64,000 bases of DNA from Christiangramia gaetbulicola (GTDB lineage Bacteria > Bacteroidota > Bacteroidia > Flavobacteriales > Flavobacteriaceae), in contig NZ_QBKQ01000004.1 of assembly GCF_003054225.1 (NCBI RefSeq), positions 1 to 64,000 of the forward strand. The letters run 5' to 3'. Within the stretch, counting starts at the first letter, position 1. The number at the start of each line of letters is the position of its first letter. Positions 53,589 to 60,654 of this stretch are shown piece by piece. The translations under genes and the position numbers were made by a program. The notes below the pieces were generated by a model. The model saw only the letters and a program-made list of their open reading frames with translations. It had not been told where the DNA came from and made no database searches.

Positions 53589-54632
53589 ATGAAGAAATTA
53601 TTGCTAATCGAGGATGACGTAACGGTAAGAGAGAATACCGCAGAATTGCTGGAACTTTCAGATTACGACGTGATCACGGCCTCTAACGGAAGACAAGGAA
53701 TTGAAAAAGCAAAACAGGAAGTGCCAGACATCATTGTTTGCGACATCATGATGCCAGAGTTGGATGGCTACAGCGTTTTGGAAGCATTAGGAAAAAACCC
53801 GGAAACCCTGAATATTCCGTTTATTTTTCTTTCGGCAAAGACCGAGCATAAGGATATTCGTAAAGGGATGGACCTGGGAGCAGACGATTATCTCACCAAA
53901 CCTTTTGAAGAAGAAGAGTTATTAAGTGCCATAGAAAGCAGGCTGGCCAAAGTTGCCATTCTTAATTCCCATAGAAAAGAGCAAAGTACCCCTAAGCAGG
54001 AAGAAAAACTCAAGGACCTGGAAGATCTTCGTGAGATCTTTAGCCAGCAGGAGCTGCAGTATTTTAAAAAGGGGGAGGCCATCTATGAAAAGGATAAACA
54101 TGCCAATTATTTCTACCTGATAAAAAGAGGAGTGGTGAAGGCACATAGAATGGATAACCAGGGAAAGGAACTAATTACCGAGCTGTATAAAGAAGATGAT
54201 TTCTTCGGAAATCACGCAAATGATCCGCAGTCATCTTATGAAGATTATGCCACCGCTATGGAAGATACCCAGCTGTATGCGATGTCCCGGGAAGAATTTC
54301 AAAAAATACTTTCAGAAAATTCCAGGATCGCCATGCAACTGGTAGAGGTTCTCAATAAGAACCTTTCTGAACTTAAGGAGCATTTAATGGAAATGGCCTA
54401 CGGTTCAGTAAAAAAGAAAACCGCTAATACCATTTTGCTTTTTGCTGAAAGGATCAAAAAGCATCCTTTAAAAAGCATCAGGATTTCCAGGGCAGACCTT
54501 GCCGGGGTTGCGGGTATGGCGCCAGAGAGTCTTATAAGAACTCTTTCAGAATTCAAAAAAGAAGGGCTCATCGAGATAGAGGGGCGCAATATTAAGTTGC
54601 TGGATTCAGAGGCGCTGAAGAAGATCAATTAG
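53589..54632 (+). CDS. Response regulator fused to CRP/FNR-type DNA-binding module
   Basis: A 347-residue regulator. A receiver domain (residues 1-125) has acidic residues Glu8, Asp9 and Asp10, phospho-acceptor Asp52 and Lys104. A cNMP-binding-fold domain follows (about 145-270; YFKKGEAIYEKDKHANYFYLIKRG) and then a CRP-type winged HTH (about 275-347). The recognition helix PESLIRTLSEF keeps Glu313 and Arg317 at the positions that contact the GA of the half-site in CRP and FNR. FNR-type Fe-S cysteines are absent, so oxygen would be sensed by the adjacent kinase. It combines FixJ-like input with FixK-like output in one chain and is the leading candidate to bind the eight nearby TGAY-N4-RTCA boxes. 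Confidence 0.9.
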   Translation: MKKLLLIEDDVTVRENTAELLELSDYDVITASNGRQGIEKAKQEVPDIIVCDIMMPELDGYSVLEALGKNPETLNIPFIFLSAKTEHKDIRKGMDLGADDYLTKPFEEEELLSAIESRLAKVAILNSHRKEQSTPKQEEKLKDLEDLREIFSQQELQYFKKGEAIYEKDKHANYFYLIKRGVVKAHRMDNQGKELITELYKEDDFFGNHANDPQSSYEDYATAMEDTQLYAMSREEFQKILSENSRIAMQLVEVLNKNLSELKEHLMEMAYGSVKKKTANTILLFAERIKKHPLKSIRISRADLAGVAGMAPESLIRTLSEFKKEGLIEIEGRNIKLLDSEALKKIN

Positions 54633-54660
54633 CGCGCGTTTTTCCTTAATTTGTAAGAAC

Positions 54661-54703
54661 TGATTTTCATCATTTTTTCGGTTGGATACTTGGCCTAATT
54701 TCG
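54661..54703 (+). promoter_or_regulatory. FNR-type box and promoter of the usp gene at 54723
   Basis: TGATTTTCATCA (54661-54672) is followed after exactly 23 bp by TAATTTCG (54696-54703), one mismatch from TAnnTTTG. The box starts 28 bp after the response regulator stop. Confidence 0.78.
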
Positions 54704-54722
54704 TGGTATTAAGAGATTATCC

Positions 54723-55490
54723 ATGAACGTTTTAATTCTAACCGATTTTTCAGAAACTTCCGGGAACGCAGGTAGGTATGCTGTAGATTTTCTTCAGAAA
54801 ACTGCGGCAAACTTTTATCTATTGAATATTCATAATTTCAATTTCAATAGAGCAGCCAGCGATCATCTGGAGACCGAGCTGGTTGGTACTCTTAGTCAGT
54901 TACAGAGCGGTATAAAAACACTGAAAAAATACACCGGGAACAAAGAGCATAAATTCCATACGATACTTTCATCAGAGAATTTGATCGGGGCGGTCAGAAA
55001 AGCGCTCATCGATAAGAAAATAGACCTGATCTTTATTGGGGCGGTGAGCCAGGATGAGCACGTTCACCCAATTTTGGGAGATCATGCCTACGATATTGTA
55101 AGAAAGATAAAATGTAATATCATCGCGGTTCCTACCGGATGCACTTACCAGAACTTAAAAAAAGCTGTTTTTCCTGTAGATCATGCGATCCTATCTGGCG
55201 AAGAAAAGGACCGGATACTCGATAATCTCGATTATTTGAAAACTTCAGAATTTACTTTGCTCGAGATCAAGGATGGTGATATTGAATATCCTGAGCCAGT
55301 AAACGATAAGGTCCCTTTTAAAACTCCTGTTCCATTTACCAGGGAGTTGTTCAGGGATATTCAGAAGCAGTTTGATATTATCTTCATAATTGGCAAGAAC
55401 CTCACTATTTGCGACAGGTTACTTCATACCGAATATGGCTTTTCAGCTCATATGAACGTGGAGATACCCATCTTTGTCTACCACGGATAG
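54723..55490 (+). CDS. Universal stress protein family (UspA-like)
   Basis: A 255-residue protein with one recognisable Usp domain at the N-terminus (MNVLILTDFSETSGNAGRYAVDFL; VGAVS at the end of strand 4 near residue 105) and a diverged second half. The glycine-rich ATP motif is weak (GAVSQDEHVHPILGDHAYDIVRK), so nucleotide binding is uncertain. Its FNR-type promoter and position after the regulator suggest a low-oxygen stress role. It is distinct from the tandem Usp at 51 kb. Confidence 0.8.
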   Translation: MNVLILTDFSETSGNAGRYAVDFLQKTAANFYLLNIHNFNFNRAASDHLETELVGTLSQLQSGIKTLKKYTGNKEHKFHTILSSENLIGAVRKALIDKKIDLIFIGAVSQDEHVHPILGDHAYDIVRKIKCNIIAVPTGCTYQNLKKAVFPVDHAILSGEEKDRILDNLDYLKTSEFTLLEIKDGDIEYPEPVNDKVPFKTPVPFTRELFRDIQKQFDIIFIIGKNLTICDRLLHTEYGFSAHMNVEIPIFVYHG

Positions 55491-55543
55491 TTTCCATTTA
55501 TTGAACTTGTTTTAGTAATTTAATTTACCGAAAAGCAATCTTC

Positions 55544-55573
55544 ATCCTGAACTTGGTTCAGGATCTTTTTTTT
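55544..55573 (+). terminator. Intrinsic terminator after the usp gene
   Basis: The 9-bp perfect stem ATCCTGAAC / GTTCAGGAT with loop TTG is followed by eight T (after one C), 54 bp after the stop. The stretch to 55684 holds no gene. Confidence 0.9.
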
Positions 55574-55684
55574 GAATAATACGAGTAAAAATAGGAATGA
55601 TGCTGAGTTAGCTTCGTGAGGAGTAAAATCCTGAAAGAATGGAGGTCTGAATAAATAAACCTGGTTTTGCGAAAAAACCGGAAT

Positions 55685-56074
55685 TTAGAATTTCACCTGC
55701 CGGCTCTGGTAGATCCTTAAAAATAGGTGGGTGGACATTTTTCGGGCATTGTTCTTTAGTCGCTGGGCCATTTCGCCTTCAAAAAGTTCATCGATGGTTT
55801 GGAACCAGAGGTTCATCCAGATACCAAAATGATATTCGGAAATAGTGTGATCATGTTCCTGATCCACTTTCACATGAGCCATGGCGGGATTACCTTTGAA
55901 ACTGCCGGTAAAAAAAAGGTTACTTTCCCAAAAATCGGTGAGCTTTTCTAAATGCGTATCCCAATCCTGGATACTATTATTGAAAAAGTAACCTATCTCT
56001 TCATTTTTTCTAACCTTGCTGTAAAAGCTTACCACCAGGTGATTTATGTCGTTGCGGTTTTCAAGATCTCTCAT
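55685..56074 (-). CDS. Group III truncated haemoglobin
   Basis: A 129-residue globin of the short 2/2 fold, group III type: FYSKVRKNEEIGYFFN near the start, then FWESNLFFTGSFKGNPAMAH, with His67 the likely haem ligand, and HFGIWMNLWFQTIDELF. Group III members bind oxygen or NO and often serve under nitrosative stress or microaerobiosis. It is the second gene of a two-gene unit behind an FNR-type promoter, 6 bp after the small membrane-protein gene. Confidence 0.9.
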   Translation of the reverse strand: MRDLENRNDINHLVVSFYSKVRKNEEIGYFFNNSIQDWDTHLEKLTDFWESNLFFTGSFKGNPAMAHVKVDQEHDHTISEYHFGIWMNLWFQTIDELFEGEMAQRLKNNARKMSTHLFLRIYQSRQVKF

Positions 56075-56080
56075 TTTTAA

Positions 56081-56362
56081 TTAGAGGATATTGATAAGAA
56101 TAAAAGTTATGCTTACAAGCAAACTTATGATAAGGGAATTGAATACGAATTTTGATTTTAGTTGAGCCAGAACAGAGGCATTGAACCACATACACACTAC
56201 CACGACCAAACCAAGCTGGATCATTTCAGCAATTTCATGTCCGTTCATAAGGATCAACATTGCAGCGATGGCTCCAAGACAGCTGGAAACTAAAATTCCT
56301 GTAGATGCTCCGGCGTAATAATCACGACTAAATTCTGATAGTTGTTTTTGATAAATGTTCAT
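56081..56362 (-). CDS. Small membrane protein upstream of truncated haemoglobin
   Basis: A 93-residue protein with three hydrophobic segments (about residues 18-38, 46-66, 73-92). It is the first gene behind the FNR-type promoter at 56388-56430 and is followed 6 bp later by the globin gene. No family is recognised; co-expression suggests a respiration or NO-linked role. Confidence 0.7.
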   Translation of the reverse strand: MNIYQKQLSEFSRDYYAGASTGILVSSCLGAIAAMLILMNGHEIAEMIQLGLVVVVCMWFNASVLAQLKSKFVFNSLIISLLVSITFILINIL

Positions 56363-56387
56363 TTTTTCTGATTTTTTAATTTCAGAT

Positions 56388-56430
56388 CAAATGTACAATC
56401 AGGTCTCTTTTTGAAATATGACCGTAGTCA
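56388..56430 (-). promoter_or_regulatory. FNR-type box and promoter of the truncated haemoglobin unit
   Basis: The box 56419-56430 reads TGACTACGGTCA on the minus strand, a perfect TGAC/GTCA palindrome. Exactly 23 bp later TACATTTG (56395-56388) is an exact TAnnTTTG. The start codon is 25 bp downstream. Confidence 0.88.
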
Positions 56431-56477
56431 ATAAACGACAAATAGCTGAAATTCAGGAGAAGTCTTTTTGACCGAAA

Positions 56478-56533
56478 CAAAAAAAGCGTGGCAGTCTCAT
56501 GATTTTAGTTACCATCGAGAGATCGCCACGCTT
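56478..56533 (-). terminator. Terminator after the acetyl-CoA hydrolase gene
   Basis: The perfect 9-bp stem AAGCGTGGC / GCCACGCTT encloses a 32-nt loop that contains its own TCTC/GAGA pairing; the minus strand ends in seven T. It lies 32 bp after the stop codon. Confidence 0.8.
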
Positions 56534-56565
56534 CTTCTTAGTGCGCTTGTAAAAAGGTTGGATCT

Positions 56566-57843
56566 TTAAGCGTTCAGTCTTTCAAAAGCCTGCCTGGAGA
56601 GTTCCTCTCTGTGATCTGGATGAGAGATCGAAATAAGAGCCTCTGCGCGCTGTTTAAGATTCTTTCCGAATAGATTTACCACTCCATACTCAGTAGCGAT
56701 ATAATGCACATGGGCACGTGTAGTGGTCACACCAGCACCTTCTTTTAAATAAGGAACGATCTTGGAAACTCCGTTCTTGGTTACAGAAGGCATGGCGATG
56801 ATCGCTTTTCCACCTTCAGAAAGTGAAGCACCTCGTATGAAATCCATCTGTCCACCTACACCCGAATACTGGATCTTACCAATCGTATCTGCACAAACCT
56901 GCCCCGTGAGATCTATCTCAATGGCAGAATTTATCGCGGTAACTTTCGGGTTTTTCCTGATTATGGAAGTGTCGTTGGTATAAGCTGCTTCTTTAAAGTG
57001 AACCAAAGGATTATCGTCTACAAAATCATATAGTTTTGGAGAGCCTACCGCAAAGCAGGTTACCAGTTTTCCGGTCTTTATTTCTTTCTCCTCACCGGTA
57101 ATGATTCCTTTTTCTATAAGAGGTAAAATTCCGTCAGAGAACATTTCGGTATGAATACCAAGTCTTTTGTGATTGGTTAGATTATTAAGAACCACGTTCG
57201 GTATTCCACCGATTCCCATTTGCAAAGTAGCGCCATCTTCTACTAATTCAGCGACATGTTTTCCTATTTGTTTTTCGATCTCGGTAGGTTCACTTAATAG
57301 ATGCGCATGTATAGGCTGGTCTACTTCTATTGCGGCATCTATCTTGTCTATATGAATTACACCGTCGCCATGAGTTCTCGGAACATTCGGGTTGATCTGG
57401 GCGATCACTTTTTTCGCATTTTGGATAGCAGGAAGAGTGATGTCTACAGATACCCCCAGCGAGCAATAACCATGCTTATCTGGTGGGGAAACCTGAATGA
57501 AGGCAAAATCAAGTGGCAGGATATTTCTTCTAAAAAGCACATGGATCTCGCTTAAGAAAATAGGAATGTAAGCCCCAAAATTTGAATTCACCGCAGACCT
57601 TACGTTAGTCCCAACAAAACAACTATTGGTCATAAACGAATCCTGGTAAGGTGGTTGGGTATATAGTGCTTTCCCTTCGGTGTGTATCTGTATAAGTTCA
57701 ACTTTTTTTAATTCCTTATAGCGGTTACAAAGTGCATCTATAAGAACATTCGGGGTCATGGCGGCTCCTTGTAGAAAAACTCGCTGGTTAGATTTAACCT
57801 GGCTAACAGCTTCCTGTGGAGACACGATTTTTAAACTTTTCAT
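56566..57843 (-). CDS. Acetyl-CoA hydrolase/CoA-transferase family protein
   Basis: A 425-residue enzyme of the family that includes acetyl-CoA hydrolase, succinyl-CoA:acetate CoA-transferase and 4-hydroxybutyrate CoA-transferase. Family features are LGVSVDITLPAI, GIGGIPNVVLNNL, the catalytic Glu in HTEMFSDG, and GGQMDFIRGASLS. I chose the ATG at 57843; a TTG at 57867 is in frame but lacks support. It would let cells form acetate from acetyl-CoA and save the CoA bond energy. It is last in a block with two YceI genes and a porin under an FNR-type promoter, and it has a strong terminator. Confidence 0.88.
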   Translation of the reverse strand: MKSLKIVSPQEAVSQVKSNQRVFLQGAAMTPNVLIDALCNRYKELKKVELIQIHTEGKALYTQPPYQDSFMTNSCFVGTNVRSAVNSNFGAYIPIFLSEIHVLFRRNILPLDFAFIQVSPPDKHGYCSLGVSVDITLPAIQNAKKVIAQINPNVPRTHGDGVIHIDKIDAAIEVDQPIHAHLLSEPTEIEKQIGKHVAELVEDGATLQMGIGGIPNVVLNNLTNHKRLGIHTEMFSDGILPLIEKGIITGEEKEIKTGKLVTCFAVGSPKLYDFVDDNPLVHFKEAAYTNDTSIIRKNPKVTAINSAIEIDLTGQVCADTIGKIQYSGVGGQMDFIRGASLSEGGKAIIAMPSVTKNGVSKIVPYLKEGAGVTTTRAHVHYIATEYGVVNLFGKNLKQRAEALISISHPDHREELSRQAFERLNA

Positions 57844-57909
57844 AGAATTTTTTTTCTTGTTTGTCAATTTTTCAAAGCCATAGAATTTAATGAAATTCCG
57901 AGACTTTAT

Positions 57910-58476
57910 CTAATTGGAGATCTTAAGATCGAATTGAACCTCTATCTCTTCATCGACTTCAATAAGTCCCAGGGCTTTCTTTGGAGGTTCCAGGCCAAAA
58001 TCACGGATATTCATTTCGAACTTACCAATAAAGCGATCGTTAGCTGTTTGTACGGGTAGACTATAGGTCTTGGTTTTTCCCGCGAGATGAACCGTAATAA
58101 AGGCTTTTACAAATTCTGTAGATACGAACTCGATTTTATCCAGTTCTATGATTATCTCCGGGAACTTATCACACATTAGAAGGTCCTGGAAGTCTGCATT
58201 CATTCTTTTATGGCCGCAATCGAATCCTTTGGTAAGTAAATTAAGCTTCAGATTATTGAAATTGATAAAGCCTTCATCCTGTATATATCTAATATTTCTC
58301 TTTTGAGTGATGAGGTCGATATCGAACCGGCAATCAAATTTGTTAACATTGGTTTTTCCAGATATGATCAATTCGCTATCTGGCAATATCATAATATTCT
58401 CTTTTTCGAAATTCTTTTGAGCATTAAGGATTAAAGAGAAAAACAATAATCCCGATAAAATTAGAAGTCGTTTCAT
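57910..58476 (-). CDS. YceI-like periplasmic protein (copy 2, diverged)
   Basis: A 188-residue protein with a signal peptide (cleavage near LNAQK) and the YceI lipocalin-type strand pattern: ELIISGKTNVNKFDCRFD, FDCGHKRMNADFQDLL, FPEIIIELDKIEF and the terminal FGLEPPKKALGLIEVDEEIEVQFDL, quoted here as separate short segments. YceI proteins bind polyisoprenoid lipids or quinone-like molecules. It differs clearly from the copy at 59876-60454. The start is 92 bp after the porin-like gene, across a strong hairpin. Confidence 0.78.
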   Translation of the reverse strand: MKRLLILSGLLFFSLILNAQKNFEKENIMILPDSELIISGKTNVNKFDCRFDIDLITQKRNIRYIQDEGFINFNNLKLNLLTKGFDCGHKRMNADFQDLLMCDKFPEIIIELDKIEFVSTEFVKAFITVHLAGKTKTYSLPVQTANDRFIGKFEMNIRDFGLEPPKKALGLIEVDEEIEVQFDLKISN

Positions 58477-58506
58477 GATCTTGAAAATTGAGAAGATTAG
58501 AAATAA

Positions 58507-58552
58507 TTCGGGCAGAGTTTCTTAAGTTTTTCAACTAGAGACTCCGCCCGAA
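58507..58552 (-). terminator. Strong intergenic hairpin between porin and YceI copy 2
   Basis: The 12-bp stem TTCGGGCAGAGT / ACTCCGCCCGAA with one mismatch lies 17 bp after the porin stop. A T run after it is weak, so it may be an attenuator or an RNA-processing/stability site rather than a full terminator. Confidence 0.55.
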
Positions 58553-58568
58553 GATCATTATTCAAACA

Positions 58569-59852
58569 CTAGAAACTAATAGCCGCTTCCAGAGTGAATC
58601 CTTTGAAGTTACCTTCGTAGTGGATGTCACTTGATGGGTAGTCTTTATAGTCCTGGTTCACATATTCAGCTTTCATAAGGATGTTTTTGGTCATGAACCA
58701 TCCCGCACCAAGCTGGAATCTGTTCACATTGATGTCCTCACCAGATTTTAGTTCACCGCTCACAGTGTTGTAACGGGTTCCTATGAAAAGGTCGTCGTTT
58801 CCTCCAAATCTGTAGATAAGCTCACCAGATAACTGAGTATAGTTTCTGTCATCAGATTCATTTCTGTCTCTACCGCTAGAGGTTTCAAAGATCCCGAAGA
58901 ATTCAAGTCCGCCATACTTAAGGAAAGGGTTGAACATCAAAGAGGTCATTTCATTTCTGAAAGAAGTAGCAATACGACCTGCTCTAAAACCATCACCTAC
59001 ATCATCTCCGTCAAGGTTGGTTCCCTGCATAACGTTGTAGTAACGTGTACCTGCACGGTCTCCATTGTAAAGGTAGTTTCCTCTACCATAGTTGCTTGGG
59101 CTGTGGAATAAAGATCCGGTTAGTCTGAATCGCAGACCGTCTTCAGCCTGGTTATCATATCCAAATTTAGCAAGCCATGAAGGGCTGGTAGATCCATCAC
59201 CGGCAGTAGACTGGTTCAGTTTACCATTTGTAAAGCCAACCATACCTAACCATGGGCCACTAAAGTAATACGCTTCAACACCAACCTCTGTTGTGAAACT
59301 GTCCATAAGGTAGTTTCCAACAAATGGATTATATACTGCCATGGCGTTGTCTGTTCTTCTAAAATGTGCATCACCGTAGTTGTTCTCCATGTGGCCAATT
59401 TTTATTCTCATGTGATCCATTAGACCTTCAGCGAAACCTTCGCTAACGAAATCGAGTTTATCGATCTGGATGTAACCACCTTTTACGTAAGCTTCAGTGT
59501 GGTGTTGAGAAGACAGGTAAGTTCTTAAGTGCATTCTCACCCCGTCATAAAGTGCTACGTCAAGGTCAAGGTTCGCTGTTGCCAGGTTAAAGTTACCTTC
59601 AAGATCCTGAAGCGTTATAGCGCTATTGGAATTTTCATGAGAAAGATCCTGGAACTGGATGGTTGAAGCACCACCGACTCTTACATGTAATCCGTCGAAA
59701 GTAGAGACGGTGTCTTTAGGAGCTTCGAATTGATTGATGCCTCTTTGGTCGCGATAACGGAAGTTATCCAGGTCTCTCTGAGTTTGTGCCATCGTTGGCA
59801 GCGCCATTAATAAAAAGAGGGCTAGACTGAGTATTTGCGTAATAGTTTTCAT
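58569..59852 (-). CDS. Outer-membrane beta-barrel porin-like protein
   Basis: A 427-residue protein with a signal peptide (cleavage near TMAQT), many alternating amphipathic strands (DGVRMHLRTYLSSQHH, DDLFIGTRYNTVSGEL) and a terminal Phe (LEAAISF), the hallmark of barrel insertion. It resembles the Bacteroidota porin-like proteins with sparse similarity to phosphate-selective porins. It lies 23 bp after YceI copy 1, in an operon driven by an FNR-type promoter. The solute is unknown. Confidence 0.78.
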   Translation of the reverse strand: MKTITQILSLALFLLMALPTMAQTQRDLDNFRYRDQRGINQFEAPKDTVSTFDGLHVRVGGASTIQFQDLSHENSNSAITLQDLEGNFNLATANLDLDVALYDGVRMHLRTYLSSQHHTEAYVKGGYIQIDKLDFVSEGFAEGLMDHMRIKIGHMENNYGDAHFRRTDNAMAVYNPFVGNYLMDSFTTEVGVEAYYFSGPWLGMVGFTNGKLNQSTAGDGSTSPSWLAKFGYDNQAEDGLRFRLTGSLFHSPSNYGRGNYLYNGDRAGTRYYNVMQGTNLDGDDVGDGFRAGRIATSFRNEMTSLMFNPFLKYGGLEFFGIFETSSGRDRNESDDRNYTQLSGELIYRFGGNDDLFIGTRYNTVSGELKSGEDINVNRFQLGAGWFMTKNILMKAEYVNQDYKDYPSSDIHYEGNFKGFTLEAAISF

Positions 59853-59875
59853 CGTTTTTAATTTTAAGGTTGAGG

Positions 59876-60454
59876 TTATTTTTTAAAGTGAGATTCAAAT
59901 TTTACCACCACATCTTCACCGGTTTTAATGGTTCCGAACATTGCGGTTGGAGCTTCCACTCCGTAATTGGTCATGTTAATTTTGTGTTCACCGGTAAGAA
60001 CCAGTTCATTATTACTGTTTTTAAGTTTGAAATTGAGATTGATATCTTTAGTAGTTCCAGCAATCATAAGACTTCCGGTAGTTTTTACTTCGAAGTTATC
60101 TCCAGAGATCTGATTGATCCCATTCACCTTTTTTAATTTATAGGTGATGTTCTTGTACTCATCTGTATTAAGGGCAGCGTAGGTGTTTTTATCCATTCCG
60201 CTTTTGCCACTCATAAGACTTTCAGCTTTAACAGTAAATTCCAGTTTCTCGATGTCAACAAGTTGACCATTATCAAATTCAGTGATAAGGATTCCTTCCT
60301 TGTTCTCTGCTTCGATGGTCCAGTCGTGAATATTAGAAGTACCATCTATAATTAGATTAGAAGCTTCATTATTCAGTTTGTAGGATTGAGCATTCATTCC
60401 AAAGCTTAGAAGAAGTGCTACTGTTAACATCCGTAAAATTCTGTAAGGTTTCAT
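59876..60454 (-). CDS. YceI-family periplasmic protein (copy 1)
   Basis: A 192-residue protein with a signal peptide (cleavage near MNAQS). Clear YceI features are LIIDGTSNIHDWTIEA near residue 34, LMSGKSGMDKNTYAALNTDEYKNITY quoted in part as DKNTYAALNTDEY, and GVEAPTAMFGTIKTGEDVVV near the end. It is the first gene behind the FNR-type promoter at 60479-60522. A lipid- or quinone-carrier role in low-oxygen respiration fits the family and context but is inferred. Confidence 0.88.
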   Translation of the reverse strand: MKPYRILRMLTVALLLSFGMNAQSYKLNNEASNLIIDGTSNIHDWTIEAENKEGILITEFDNGQLVDIEKLEFTVKAESLMSGKSGMDKNTYAALNTDEYKNITYKLKKVNGINQISGDNFEVKTTGSLMIAGTTKDINLNFKLKNSNNELVLTGEHKINMTNYGVEAPTAMFGTIKTGEDVVVKFESHFKK

Positions 60455-60478
60455 ATCGGTTACATTTTTTAATCAGTA

Positions 60479-60522
60479 CAAAGTTGCACTACGAATGCAA
60501 GGGAAATAATGATGAATATCAG
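60479..60522 (-). promoter_or_regulatory. FNR-type box and promoter of the YceI/porin/CoA-transferase operon
   Basis: The box 60511-60522 reads TGATATTCATCA on the minus strand. The best -7 match, AACTTTTG (60486-60479), lies 24 bp later, one more than at the other seven sites, and differs from TAnnTTTG at the first base. Box-to-box distance to the divergent ccoI site is 78 bp. Confidence 0.68.
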
Positions 60523-60588
60523 GTTTTTTAAACTTTTGAAGTGGCCGAAACCCGCGATAACGTTTTAGTTTGGAAAAAAAGCATTCCC

Positions 60589-60631
60589 TAACCGTGGTCA
60601 TATTTTCAAAAAATTGAAATGCTCAGTTTTG
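60589..60631 (+). promoter_or_regulatory. FNR-type box and promoter of ccoI
   Basis: TAACCGTGGTCA (60589-60600) has one mismatch from TGAC-N4-GTCA. Exactly 23 bp later comes CAGTTTTG (60624-60631), one mismatch from TAnnTTTG. The start codon is 23 bp downstream. Confidence 0.75.
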
Positions 60632-60654
60632 TGTCCTTATAGTTATTTATAGAT

